DNA of 64,000 bases. Origin: SAR324 cluster bacterium. Its GTDB lineage: Bacteria > SAR324 > XYD2-FULL-50-16. The stretch lies in NCBI GenBank assembly GCA_028282885.1, contig JANQGX010000087.1, positions 1 through 64,000 of the forward strand, read 5' to 3'. This document shows positions 6,700-15,224 of the stretch, piece by piece. Each line of letters begins with the position of its first letter. Position 1 is the stretch's first letter. The notes under the pieces were generated by a model, which saw only the letters and a program-made list of their open reading frames with translations, ran no database searches and was not told the origin of the DNA. The translations under genes and the position numbers were made by a program.

Positions 6700-8937
6700 C
6701 TAAATCGCCTCCACCCTGCAAGGAACATAGCGATGCAGGGGAGTCCCGGCCAGAGGATCCCGATTGGTATTCTTGGCCAATCGATTGACATTGGCTCCGT
6801 GGACCTTACCGTCATACTTAAGCCCAAAACCGTGGGGCATCAACACCTGCCCTTTTCTCGCTGAATCTGTCACTTCCAGCTCAACGGTTTCCTCCCCTGC
6901 TTCAGTTGTAATCCTGACCGTTTGCCGGTCTTCCAGTTTCATCTCGGCCGCATCTTCCGGGTTCATACAGAGAGTACAATCTCTCTTTCCCTGGTTCCAT
7001 TCCGGATTTCGCATCAAGGTGTTGGCAACCTTGTCATGGTGCTTTCCGGCGCTGAGAATCAACGGATACTGACTGTCGGGTTGCAATGCCTTTGCTTCCT
7101 GCTCCGGATTGATTGCTTTTACCCAGTCTTCAACTTCCGGAATATAGAGATCTATTTTTCCATCCTCATGGCGGACATTGGAGAGGTTATTTTCAGGATC
7201 GACCTTACCGACCCAGAATCCCTGGGGGGTATCCAGGGCTCTCTTAAAAACCTCCTCTCCGAGCATGGGACCGGTTTCAAACCCGGCTCGTTTGGCGTTT
7301 TTGGCAAACTGTTTCGGAACCATCTGCAGCATTCCCCAGAAAGCGGCTTTGTGGGCTGAGCCCATTTCAGCCCCCAGGGTTTTTGCAATGATAAAGGGCA
7401 TGTTCCTCAGTGCGTTGGGCTCATTGGAAGCAAACTGCATCAACTCCATGCCAAAGGTCAGCCGATCTTTTTTGGCTGCTTCGTACAGCGAATCGGGAAT
7501 CTCGGGAATAATTCCAACCGCCTCTGCGATGCCGGTGACAACTTCCCCGTTTTCCATCTGCTCGCCTTCAGCCTCCACCACGGGTTTTCTCAGTTGACAA
7601 AAGACTTCAGGATAACTCCAGGCGAAAAAAGTGGTATCCCAGGATTCATATGCGGACTTGGCCGGAAGAACATAATCGGACAAGCGGGCGGTTTCCGACA
7701 TAACGATCTCAATAGTCACCGAAAGCTCCAGCTTCTCAAAAGCTTTCTCATATTCAGTCGTATCAGCATATGAGCGAAGGGGGTTTGATCCGGAAACCAA
7801 TACTGCTCTTAACCGGTCCGGTCTGTCGCTAAGTACCTCTTCGGGAAAAACATTTGGCGGAAAGAGCCCGCAAATGGCAGGATAGTTCGTCTCCACAGTC
7901 CGCCAGGTTCTCTCATCTCGTTCATCCGAGTGGGTACTCAGAGGCATCAACGTGCCCGGGACGATGTTACCGCCCGGAACGCCAATCCTGCCGCAAATGG
8001 CCAGCAAGATGATCTGCAGATAAGAGTTCATCGTGCTGTGCCGTCCCATGAAAGATCCCAGATCGGGATGGGTACTCCAGCTTCGCTCAGCAAGTATTTT
8101 ACAGAGATTGTAAACCTGCTCATATTCCAACTCACAGACCTCAAGGGCCGCCTTGACATCGAAATCCGAAAACCAGGGTAAGATCTGATCCAATCCGTTG
8201 ATATGGGCTTTGAGATACTCATCCTTCTGCCACCCCTCCTGCAGGATGATAGCGATCATTGCCTTGGCCAGCAAAGAATCGGTTCCGGGTCGCAAAGCAA
8301 GATGAATATCGGCAAACTTGGCCGTCTCAGAGACGCGGGGATCGATTACCACCAGCAGTTTATTCTCATCCCTGGAAATCCGCTTAATAACTTTGGGAGC
8401 CCGGACCATCTGGTGGGAATGAACTCCATTCCAGCCCCAAGCCACCAAAACGTCCGTGGTATGCTCATCCGGAAGTGTCGAGAGATATTGCCGGCCCAAA
8501 ACCCTGCCCCAGGCCCAGAAATGACCGGTCAGCTCCTGGGATATGGCACTATAGTGATACTTGGAACCAAGCCCCCTCAACAGACGAACACCGAAGCCAG
8601 CTTCCATATGGCCGCCCTGTCCTCCGCCTCCCATGTAAGCAAAAGAGCGAGGTCCATGGTCCGCAACGATCTTTTTCAACTTTTCCCCGATTTCACTGAA
8701 TGCCTGCTCCCAACTGATCTTCTCAAAGGAATCTCCCACCTTTTTCAGGGGGTGAGTCAGACGATCGGCGTTGTGTTGATGGAAATCCACCTTCAACCCC
8801 TTGCGACAGGCATAACCCTCGCTGCGGGGATTCTCCTTGTCACTGCGTACTTTAACAATTCTGTTGTTCTCCACTTTCACTTTCAGGCCGCAATTCTGTG
8901 CACATAAGACACAACCGGTTTGATGCCACTCTTCCAT
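6700..8937 (-). CDS. Molybdopterin-dependent oxidoreductase, DMSO reductase family
   Basis: The 745-residue protein begins with a [4Fe-4S] ligand set (C9, C12, C16, C44; GCVLCAQNCG) and continues with the molybdopterin oxidoreductase domain and a C-terminal dinucleotide-binding domain (about 615-740; LILSAGKHHDKVANT, VLMPHGFG). No twin-arginine signal is present, so it is probably cytoplasmic. Around the usual molybdenum-ligand position (SAISQELTGHFWAWG) there is no Cys; Ser is the nearest candidate ligand. The gene is translationally coupled to the TetR regulator upstream: the stop and start overlap as TAATG, with a GGGAGGG ribosome-binding site. Electron partners are not encoded next to it. 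The substrate is unknown; the NemR-like partner hints at a redox or electrophile response. Confidence 0.9.
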   Translation of the reverse strand: MEEWHQTGCVLCAQNCGLKVKVENNRIVKVRSDKENPRSEGYACRKGLKVDFHQHNADRLTHPLKKVGDSFEKISWEQAFSEIGEKLKKIVADHGPRSFAYMGGGGQGGHMEAGFGVRLLRGLGSKYHYSAISQELTGHFWAWGRVLGRQYLSTLPDEHTTDVLVAWGWNGVHSHQMVRAPKVIKRISRDENKLLVVIDPRVSETAKFADIHLALRPGTDSLLAKAMIAIILQEGWQKDEYLKAHINGLDQILPWFSDFDVKAALEVCELEYEQVYNLCKILAERSWSTHPDLGSFMGRHSTMNSYLQIILLAICGRIGVPGGNIVPGTLMPLSTHSDERDERTWRTVETNYPAICGLFPPNVFPEEVLSDRPDRLRAVLVSGSNPLRSYADTTEYEKAFEKLELSVTIEIVMSETARLSDYVLPAKSAYESWDTTFFAWSYPEVFCQLRKPVVEAEGEQMENGEVVTGIAEAVGIIPEIPDSLYEAAKKDRLTFGMELMQFASNEPNALRNMPFIIAKTLGAEMGSAHKAAFWGMLQMVPKQFAKNAKRAGFETGPMLGEEVFKRALDTPQGFWVGKVDPENNLSNVRHEDGKIDLYIPEVEDWVKAINPEQEAKALQPDSQYPLILSAGKHHDKVANTLMRNPEWNQGKRDCTLCMNPEDAAEMKLEDRQTVRITTEAGEETVELEVTDSARKGQVLMPHGFGLKYDGKVHGANVNRLAKNTNRDPLAGTPLHRYVPCRVEAI

Positions 8938-9551
8938 TATACCCTCCCTGTTAGTAGTTTATCCTGTTGACCGTATCCGGACATCAATTCGAAAAGCAGT
9001 TGATTGAAATTTTCCATTGATTCGGGACTGCGCGTTACCTTCATCTGAATCAATGCTCCATGAAAAGCGCTATAGATCAGATCACTCATCTTTTCCGGAT
9101 CCACATTACCGGGCAGTTCTCCAGCATCCTTTGCTTCAACAAGAATATCCCTGATCTTTCCCTTGAATTCAGCGTAAACGGATTGCAGTCGTTCACGAAA
9201 CCGTTCATTGATATCTCCCAACTCCTGCCCAAGGTTTCCAAACGGGCAACCGCCCTTGAAGTCGTTTCTCTCGTTTAGGGAGAGAAACCATGCGAAAAAC
9301 CGCTGCAGTCTCTGTATGGGCGTGCCTTCTGTTTCATCATTAATCCTGTCCCACTTCCCATAAATGTAATTCCCGAAGTATTCTATCAACTCCAAACCGA
9401 AATCCTCCTTGCTCTTGAAGTAAAAATAGAATGACCCCTTGGGAACCCCGGCGGCTTTTAACACCTCCTGAATACCGGTGCTGCCATATCCCTTGAGATG
9501 CACCAGCCTCGCTCCTTCAACTAATATTCTCTGTTTGGTGTCCGTTTTCAT
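8937..9551 (-). CDS. NemR-like TetR-family regulator
   Basis: The protein of about 204 residues starts MKTDTKQRIL and has a TetR helix-turn-helix (GSTGIQEVLKAAGVPKGSFY, then FYFKSKEDF) and the motif GGCPFGNLGQEL, whose Cys is the position used for electrophile or oxidant sensing in NemR-type regulators. A longer open frame runs to 9653, but a strong promoter and operator occupy 9625-9653, so its start would lie in the -35 box; ATG 9551 is preferred. The protein probably represses itself and the coupled molybdoenzyme gene. The Cys-based sensing role is inferred from family resemblance. Confidence 0.85.
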   Translation of the reverse strand: MKTDTKQRILVEGARLVHLKGYGSTGIQEVLKAAGVPKGSFYFYFKSKEDFGLELIEYFGNYIYGKWDRINDETEGTPIQRLQRFFAWFLSLNERNDFKGGCPFGNLGQELGDINERFRERLQSVYAEFKGKIRDILVEAKDAGELPGNVDPEKMSDLIYSAFHGALIQMKVTRSPESMENFNQLLFELMSGYGQQDKLLTGRV

Positions 9552-9624
9552 CTTTAACCCAGATTTATTCTGAAACAGGTTTGGTGCTCCCTGTTTCATC
9601 ATGTCCGATCTTGAATTCAAATTA

Positions 9625-9653
9625 AAAATAGACCGGTCGTCTAGTAATGTCAA
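9625..9653 (-). promoter_or_regulatory. Promoter with embedded NemR-type operator
   Basis: On the minus strand TTGACA (plus 9648-9653) is followed by exactly 17 bp and TATTTT (plus 9625-9630). Inside it lies TAGACCGGTCGTCTA (9629-9643), a 15-bp near-palindrome with TAGAC/GTCTA arms like the E. coli NemR box. Binding would occlude the promoter of the TetR-molybdoenzyme operon. Confidence 0.65.
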
Positions 9654-9758
9654 GAATTTAATTTCTTCCTTCTAATTATAGTAATTTAGGAGCTTCGCAG
9701 TTTGGATGCCTGGATTTCAAAATATCCCGCTTTTATTGTTACCGACCATGCAGGATCA

Positions 9759-9777
9759 TGAAATGATAATTATTGTC
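9759..9777. promoter_or_regulatory. Possible Fur box
   Basis: The 19 bases TGAAATGATAATTATTGTC match the classical Fur consensus (GATAATGATAATCATTATC) at 14 positions. The site is 95 bp upstream of the radical SAM gene, so iron control of an Fe-S enzyme is plausible. AT-rich DNA gives such matches by chance fairly often. Confidence 0.35.
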
Positions 9778-9871
9778 TGATCATGATAGCCCTTTACACC
9801 ACAGGGATGGTTTGGATAGGTTTGTTGGAGGTGAACGACGAGCAGGATAACCAAATGGAGAAGGGAACTTA

Positions 9872-11125
9872 ATGGAAAAGATAAACGGTGTACAACTATA
9901 CGGTTTGAAAAGATTGATAACAACGATCCGAATGGGTCTTAACAAAGAACTTGCCAACCTTTCCCTGAAGCAGAAACTGGCTTTGAATTACGTTTCCAAA
10001 GAGAGTAAGCTGACCCGGTTAAACGGCAAAATCTTCTCCAATACCTTCACTCCCTACTATCCTTCTCCGGCTTATAACCGATTTCTGAAAGGAGTTGTCG
10101 CCGCAGGAAAGGGCATACCCATGCCGGTGGTAACCAATTTCGCAGTCACTCCCAAATGTCCCTGCAATTGTTGGCATTGCTCTTTTTCGGATCGATCCAG
10201 GGAGGATATTCTCACACTGGATCAACTCAAAAAGGCCATTGCCGATGTGCAGGAAATGGGTGCAAGCGTCATTGGTTTTACTGGTGGAGAGCCTCTTTTG
10301 CGGGACGATCTGGAAGAGATTATCGCCTCGGTTGATAAACGTTCCATGCCGATCATGTTTACGACCGGTTATAAACTGACGGCTGAAAGAGTCAGGCGTT
10401 TGAAACAAGCCGGCCTGGAGATCCCGGTCATCAGTCTCGATCATTACCAGGCGGAAAAACATGATGAAGGGCGTCGCACCAAGGGTGTCTATGACTATGC
10501 TATAAACGCCATTCGCCTGTTCAAGGAAGAGGGATTCTATGTGGCTGTCTCCTTTGTGCCCAACAAGCAATTGGTGGATAACAGGGACGAACTCTATAAA
10601 GTGATCGATTTCTTCAAGGACCTGGGAATCAACGATATGCGTTTAACCTCTCCCATTTTGAGCGGACACCTCACCGCCCGCCCGGAAGAGAAGCTGACGC
10701 CGGAAAACGTGGCTACAATATTTGAGATACAAAAGTTCTGTTCCGCTACACTGGGTTATCCCGGGGTTTTTGCCTATGACTTTTTTGAAAGTGAGTTATA
10801 CTATGGCTGCGGAGCCGGTTATAATTATATGTTTATCGATTCCCAGGGTAATCTCTGTCCCTGCGATTTCACCATGATGTCTTTTGGCAATATTTTGGAA
10901 CGTCCTATTGAAGAGATCTGGAAGGAAACCAGTGAGCATTTCTGTACGCCGGGTTGTATCTGCTATGCCAATAAAAGCAACGATGTGATAGCCGCCAGGA
11001 AACCTGATATATGGCCACTGGATAAAGAGACGACAAAGGAGGTACTCCGGGAGTGCCCGTCTTATGATAAAAATCATCTCCCGGTTTTCTATCGGCGCAT
11101 GGGATTGAATCAGGAATCAGACTGA
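9872..11125 (+). CDS. Radical SAM protein with SPASM-like C-terminal cysteines
   Basis: The 417-residue protein has the radical SAM cluster motif C96-x3-C100-x2-C103 (with an extra C98: KCPCNCWHC) and the SAM-binding GGEP motif (138-141). The C-terminal region carries C313, C329, C331, C358, C362 and C364 in a SPASM/twitch-like arrangement (GNLCPCDF; CTPGCICY), so one or two auxiliary Fe-S clusters are likely. Such proteins modify peptides or assemble cofactors. The roughly 90-residue N-terminal extension is helical. The ATG at 9872 has GGGA upstream. A possible Fur box lies at 9759-9777. The convergent cupin gene ends 4 bp after it. No precursor peptide gene was recognised nearby. Confidence 0.88.
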   Translation: MEKINGVQLYGLKRLITTIRMGLNKELANLSLKQKLALNYVSKESKLTRLNGKIFSNTFTPYYPSPAYNRFLKGVVAAGKGIPMPVVTNFAVTPKCPCNCWHCSFSDRSREDILTLDQLKKAIADVQEMGASVIGFTGGEPLLRDDLEEIIASVDKRSMPIMFTTGYKLTAERVRRLKQAGLEIPVISLDHYQAEKHDEGRRTKGVYDYAINAIRLFKEEGFYVAVSFVPNKQLVDNRDELYKVIDFFKDLGINDMRLTSPILSGHLTARPEEKLTPENVATIFEIQKFCSATLGYPGVFAYDFFESELYYGCGAGYNYMFIDSQGNLCPCDFTMMSFGNILERPIEEIWKETSEHFCTPGCICYANKSNDVIAARKPDIWPLDKETTKEVLRECPSYDKNHLPVFYRRMGLNQESD

Positions 11126-11128
11126 CAC

Positions 11129-11461
11129 TCAGTCCACCCTTACAATAATCACCAGCATGGTTGCCGGTTCATTATTGTTCACCGAGATATCACGATTCTC
11201 GTTAGGAGCAATATAGAGAGAATCACCAGGGGTTAGTGTATGTTCTTCGTTATCCCCACGCACGGTTATAGAGCCTGAAATCATGTAGTACAACCTCTCC
11301 CGGGAGGAGGATTTCATTTTGGCCCCGCCATCGGGCAGAAAGTGTGACCAGGCAACAGCCGTCCTGACACTTTCTCCCTCCTTCACCTTCATCGCACCCC
11401 ACATATTAAAATGATCTACCGCAGAGTAATACTCACCTTCAATCCTCTTGATCAATTTCAT
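11129..11461 (-). CDS. Small single-domain cupin
   Basis: The 110-residue protein has cupin-type beta strands with a glycine turn (MISGSITVRGDNEEHTL, then PGDSLYIAPNENR). ATG 11461 is chosen because AGGAG sits 7 nt upstream; the in-frame extension to 11500 lacks such a signal. The usual cupin metal His residues are only partly present, so catalytic activity is uncertain; it could be a ligand-binding or sensing protein. It converges on the radical SAM gene with a 3-bp gap. Confidence 0.7.
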   Translation of the reverse strand: MKLIKRIEGEYYSAVDHFNMWGAMKVKEGESVRTAVAWSHFLPDGGAKMKSSSRERLYYMISGSITVRGDNEEHTLTPGDSLYIAPNENRDISVNNNEPATMLVIIVRVD

Positions 11462-12627
11462 AAATCTTCTCCTGTTTCTGACTTTTTTAACAAAATCCAA
11501 AACCGAATCCGTAACCTTTCTCCTGCCATGTAAGGGATGATCTACGAATCAGCAAGACTTGTCAATTGGTTCAGTTTTTACTCAAAGAATGAACATTGCA
11601 CCGACTAAATACTGATCAGTGCTTTATTCCGGCAATGATCTTTTTATTGTGTTTAAACGATAAACAAAAGAAGAGGCAGGATTGCTGTTTTTCCAGATAT
11701 GGTGAAAACATTCCCAAAGTGAAGTCTCTCATGATGGAATCGATTGAATATTTTCAAAAATAAGGTGTTTTCTGCGCAAATTTAATTCATCTTCTCATCT
11801 TTAATTCATTGCCCTTCCGTTTCACATGATTTAGAAGTGACTCCCTTATAATCCCATAAAGACTAGCAAAACGAAGTGTAGGATTTTTGGATCGAATCAA
11901 TCCAATTCTTATGAAAGCCTCTGTTTTTGTTCCAGGTCTGCAATCCTGATCGTGTTGACTATTAGGAAATTTTCAACATTTTCGCTTTCTAACAAAGTGA
12001 GATAGTTTCAATCGAAGTTGGGGCTTTTTGTTTTAATTTTCAACTATTTACATCATGTTCACGATCTAACTCAATGAAAACAGGAATGCTTTTCACTAAA
12101 TGATCAGAAAATGTGTCTATTTCTAGCAAAAATTGATACAATACAATTTTATCCTCTTTATCATTTTAGTTACTTCAACTATATCAAATTCTTACCCTAT
12201 TGCTCATACAAGATTGAAAAACTCTGTATTTTCATCAAATTTTTTAATTGTCACTTATAAATGTCGCTGCTACAAAGAGTTATCGTTTTTCATTAACTTC
12301 ACGAACCCATACGGACCTATCAAATGGGTTCTACGGCCTTGCATGATTTGTTAAGCAAAATTAACGCAATATTTGACACGTGATTTGCATGTTTCTTTTT
12401 GCCAATTCATTCCCAACAATGGGTCGATAATGAAAAGCTTACAGGATCAAATGGTATGTTTTTCCGGTCTGCATAAACTTCAACTTTTAGAAACTGTTTT
12501 TTACGCTGTCAAACAGGAATAGATTTACATTCAAAATATTGTTGGATTCTGTCCATCGATTGAGGGAATTTCCGTATGGTTTACAGTGTGATAGGGCGCC
12601 GATTTTATAATTCCAAGGAGAATAAAA
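11462..12627. other. AT-rich non-coding stretch
   Basis: About 1.2 kb without a credible gene. The longest open frame (12133-12354) is AT-rich and low in complexity, with no ribosome-binding site. TTTAATTCAT is directly repeated at 11781-11790 and 11800-11809. The A+T content rises sharply compared with both sides, suggesting an insertion boundary or long regulatory region ahead of the KAP cassette. Confidence 0.5.
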
Positions 12628-12879
12628 GTGAGACTGAATATTGAACTGGACGACATGACTGCCGAAGATCTGGAGGAGTTTTTAAAGAGAACCGGCCATA
12701 CAAAAAAAACGGTCGTCATTTCAGCCCTCAAACTTTACATGAGATTGAAGGATACTGAAGAGTACTACCGGAAAAAATACCCGGGTAAACGCTTTAATAC
12801 CAGCATCGAATTCAGACCCATCCCGGACGGAGAAGAGTCTACCACCGAAGAACGTCTGGCCGGGCTTCTGATCTATTAG
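12628..12879 (+). CDS. Ribbon-helix-helix DNA-binding protein
   Basis: This 83-residue protein starts with GTG 12628, preceded by a perfect AAGGAG 7 nt upstream. The first 45 residues fit the RHH fold: beta strand RLNIELDD, helix A AEDLEEFLKRTG, turn, helix B KKTVVISALKLYMRL. The basic/acidic C-terminal tail (from about 46) could contact a partner. RHH proteins of this size are antitoxins or local repressors. It is the first gene of the strand carrying the KAP NTPase, 147 bp ahead of it, so it may control that cassette. No toxin gene lies directly next to it. Confidence 0.65.
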   Translation: MRLNIELDDMTAEDLEEFLKRTGHTKKTVVISALKLYMRLKDTEEYYRKKYPGKRFNTSIEFRPIPDGEESTTEERLAGLLIY

Positions 12880-13026
12880 ATTTTTAAGGAAAGGTTTGCC
12901 TCCAGGCAGGAAATATCTTCGCTCGTTCGCTGACACAAAATATCGTTACAGGTTAATAGAAAGCGTTGAGCTGACTCTGTTCAATCACTCTTCCTTTAAA
13001 TAATTCCGGTTCTGAAAAAGGTTTGT

Positions 13027-14373
13027 ATGACTCAACTGCATCAGGCAACCGAAGAATTACTACCAGAAGACCCCTATTTCCTGGTTGATAATCCCCTTTT
13101 TGATCTTGACTCCTGGAAGGATTTTAAGAAAACGGAAAAGCAGACCTTGGATATCGATTTTTCGAAGCTTTGCTTTGAATTCAAGGAGCAGGCAAGGCAT
13201 CTCGCCCGGTCGCTTTGTAACAATCATGGACCATTGACCGCCGCAGTATATGGTCCTTGGGGATCCGGGAAAACTACCCTCTTAAACCTGATCTCCTTTT
13301 TCCTATGGGAGGACAACCAGTTAAAAAATCACAAAAATATTGTCGTCAAATTCAATGCCTGGCTTTATGAAAATGAGAAGATTATTCTGATCCCCCTGAT
13401 TGGCCACATTATCAAAGCAATCCATGAACACGATCGCTATACGGAATTGAAGGATTTGACCAAGGCTTTGTTGACCACTGCTTTTGGCTTGGCCGGTAAC
13501 TTGAAACTCGACATACCGTTTATTCAAAGCATTCCCATCATCGGACCCTTGCTATCACCCGGAAAGCTTGAAATTTCAAAACTGATTAGCGAATTTTCCA
13601 AAAACATCAAACGGCAGAATGGTGACAATTTTCTGGAGAAAAGCATCCACTACAGCAGTCACCGGGAGTTAAAAAAGGCAACCGAGAATCTTAAAGGCTG
13701 TCGGATTCATATTGTTATCGATGACCTGGACCGCTGCATGCCGAATAAGGCTATTGCGCTGCTGGAAGGAATCAAATCGATCCTATCGCACAAGCATATT
13801 TCTTTCCTGATCGGACTCAACAAGGACATTTTAAATGAATATATCCGCAAGAAATACAGGGATGAATTCGGGTTAAGGCAGTTTTCCGTGGAACGTTACC
13901 TGGATAAGATCATTCAGGTTTTTTATATCATCCGTAGCCACGATCCAAATGATGTGAAGCAGTACCTAGCCCAGAAGATCGATTCCATTCCCAATCCGGA
14001 GATCAAACTATTGATTCAAAAACATAGGGAACTTAGATCATTCTTGCAAATCTCCTCCCTGGGGAATCCCCGCGCTTTGATCCGATTAATCAATGCGGTA
14101 ATAGTGAAATCCCAACATGAGATCGATGACGATCAGTTTAAAAGACATGTTTTTGAATGCGGTCTGAAATCGCTCTCACCGGAGCTTTTTTCCGAGCTGA
14201 AAGAACATGCCATATCACGCGACTATATTGGCTTCGTGTTGTCAAACACAGACCAATTAAACGACTTTATTTCAACCTTTGCAGAACCTGAAAGAACCGA
14301 AGCTATTCTTCGATTACTGAATTGTGATGGCGAGTACTCTCAGAAATGGCTAGCGGAGATAGAGTCCGACTGA
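13027..14373 (+). CDS. KAP-family P-loop NTPase
   Basis: The 448-residue protein has a Walker A (GPWGSGKTT, 76-84), the KAP signature FNAWLYE (109-115), a Walker B (IVIDDLDRC, 229-237) and a C-terminal NPRALIRLINAV motif. KAP proteins are STAND-like NTPases that occur in phage-exclusion (PifA) and other defence systems. Many have membrane helices inserted between the Walker motifs; here only a short hydrophobic stretch (about 147-177) exists, so the protein is likely soluble or peripherally membrane-bound. It precedes the helical protein at 14427 by 53 bp on the same strand, suggesting one operon. The ribosome-binding site (AAAGG) is modest. Confidence 0.88.
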   Translation: MTQLHQATEELLPEDPYFLVDNPLFDLDSWKDFKKTEKQTLDIDFSKLCFEFKEQARHLARSLCNNHGPLTAAVYGPWGSGKTTLLNLISFFLWEDNQLKNHKNIVVKFNAWLYENEKIILIPLIGHIIKAIHEHDRYTELKDLTKALLTTAFGLAGNLKLDIPFIQSIPIIGPLLSPGKLEISKLISEFSKNIKRQNGDNFLEKSIHYSSHRELKKATENLKGCRIHIVIDDLDRCMPNKAIALLEGIKSILSHKHISFLIGLNKDILNEYIRKKYRDEFGLRQFSVERYLDKIIQVFYIIRSHDPNDVKQYLAQKIDSIPNPEIKLLIQKHRELRSFLQISSLGNPRALIRLINAVIVKSQHEIDDDQFKRHVFECGLKSLSPELFSELKEHAISRDYIGFVLSNTDQLNDFISTFAEPERTEAILRLLNCDGEYSQKWLAEIESD

Positions 14374-14426
14374 GAACCTAATATCACAATCATTCGAATA
14401 AACAGTTCTCAAACCATGGCTGCGAC

Positions 14427-15224
14427 ATGAACATTCACTCGATCCTGTTATCTCCTGAAAACCTTCAGTCCCAGGAGGGAAAGGGAAGACTGGCCAGATT
14501 GATCAACAAATATCTCAGCTATATCCATTTACCACAGCCCCAAGCAGCCACGCAAGGAGACAAAACCGACAATGAAATTGTTCAAATGCCTCCGGATAGA
14601 GCCTTGGAGAAAATAGCTACAATCCTCGGCTTTATCAATCAACTTCCCTATCTTTACGAAAATGAGGAGTACTATCTTATGCTCTCCCGTGGGATCATTG
14701 CCCCTTTGCTGGAACTGAACCAGCTTCTGAAAAGTGGTTCCAACAGGATGGGTATGGCAGAAGGTGAAAATCTTGTGACCGGAGAGCTGTTGGAAGATCT
14801 TGAGAGTAATACTGCCGAAGTATTCCTTGAACTCGACAATCTGTTCGGCAAAATCAAATCATCGGCACGGGAACAGGAAAAACACAGTCTTTATACAAAG
14901 ACAGTCCTTCTGGAAGCCTCTATTTACAGATTAACCAGAAAACATAAGCTGTTTCGTTTTCTGAAGAAAGAGTTCGATATCCTCAAATTAACCGATATTA
15001 CCTCGACTTCGTTGTTTGCAACCTTGCTTTATGATCTCTGCGTCGCCGCCATGTTGGATGGTCTTAAGGAAGAGGCGGATTACTATATTGAGGTGCTCGA
15101 TAAAATCACAGAGGACAACAAAAACACCCAAGTGCTCGCAGTCGACATCATCAGGTTGAAAAACGAATTTCATCAAACCCGGGAAGAGGCAATCGAATCC
15201 GTAGACATCGATGACATCAACTGA
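14427..15224 (+). CDS. Unknown all-helical acidic protein
   Basis: The 265-residue protein has no recognised domain. It is predicted almost entirely helical from leucine/glutamate patterns, with no signal peptide or membrane segment and an acidic C-terminus (ESVDIDDIN). It follows the KAP NTPase by 53 bp and its last 8 bp overlap the end of the convergent giant gene, a tight arrangement suggesting that the three genes were acquired and kept together. A role as adaptor or sensor for the NTPase is speculation. Confidence 0.7.
   Translation: MNIHSILLSPENLQSQEGKGRLARLINKYLSYIHLPQPQAATQGDKTDNEIVQMPPDRALEKIATILGFINQLPYLYENEEYYLMLSRGIIAPLLELNQLLKSGSNRMGMAEGENLVTGELLEDLESNTAEVFLELDNLFGKIKSSAREQEKHSLYTKTVLLEASIYRLTRKHKLFRFLKKEFDILKLTDITSTSLFATLLYDLCVAAMLDGLKEEADYYIEVLDKITEDNKNTQVLAVDIIRLKNEFHQTREEAIESVDIDDIN

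Noticed and set aside
9552..9653. N-terminal extension of the NemR-like regulator to 9653
   Set aside because: The extra codons overlap a near-perfect promoter and operator; the conserved TetR sequence starts at the ATG at 9551.
12133..12354. 73-codon open frame in the AT-rich gap
   Set aside because: Low-complexity, no ribosome-binding site, no recognisable domain.
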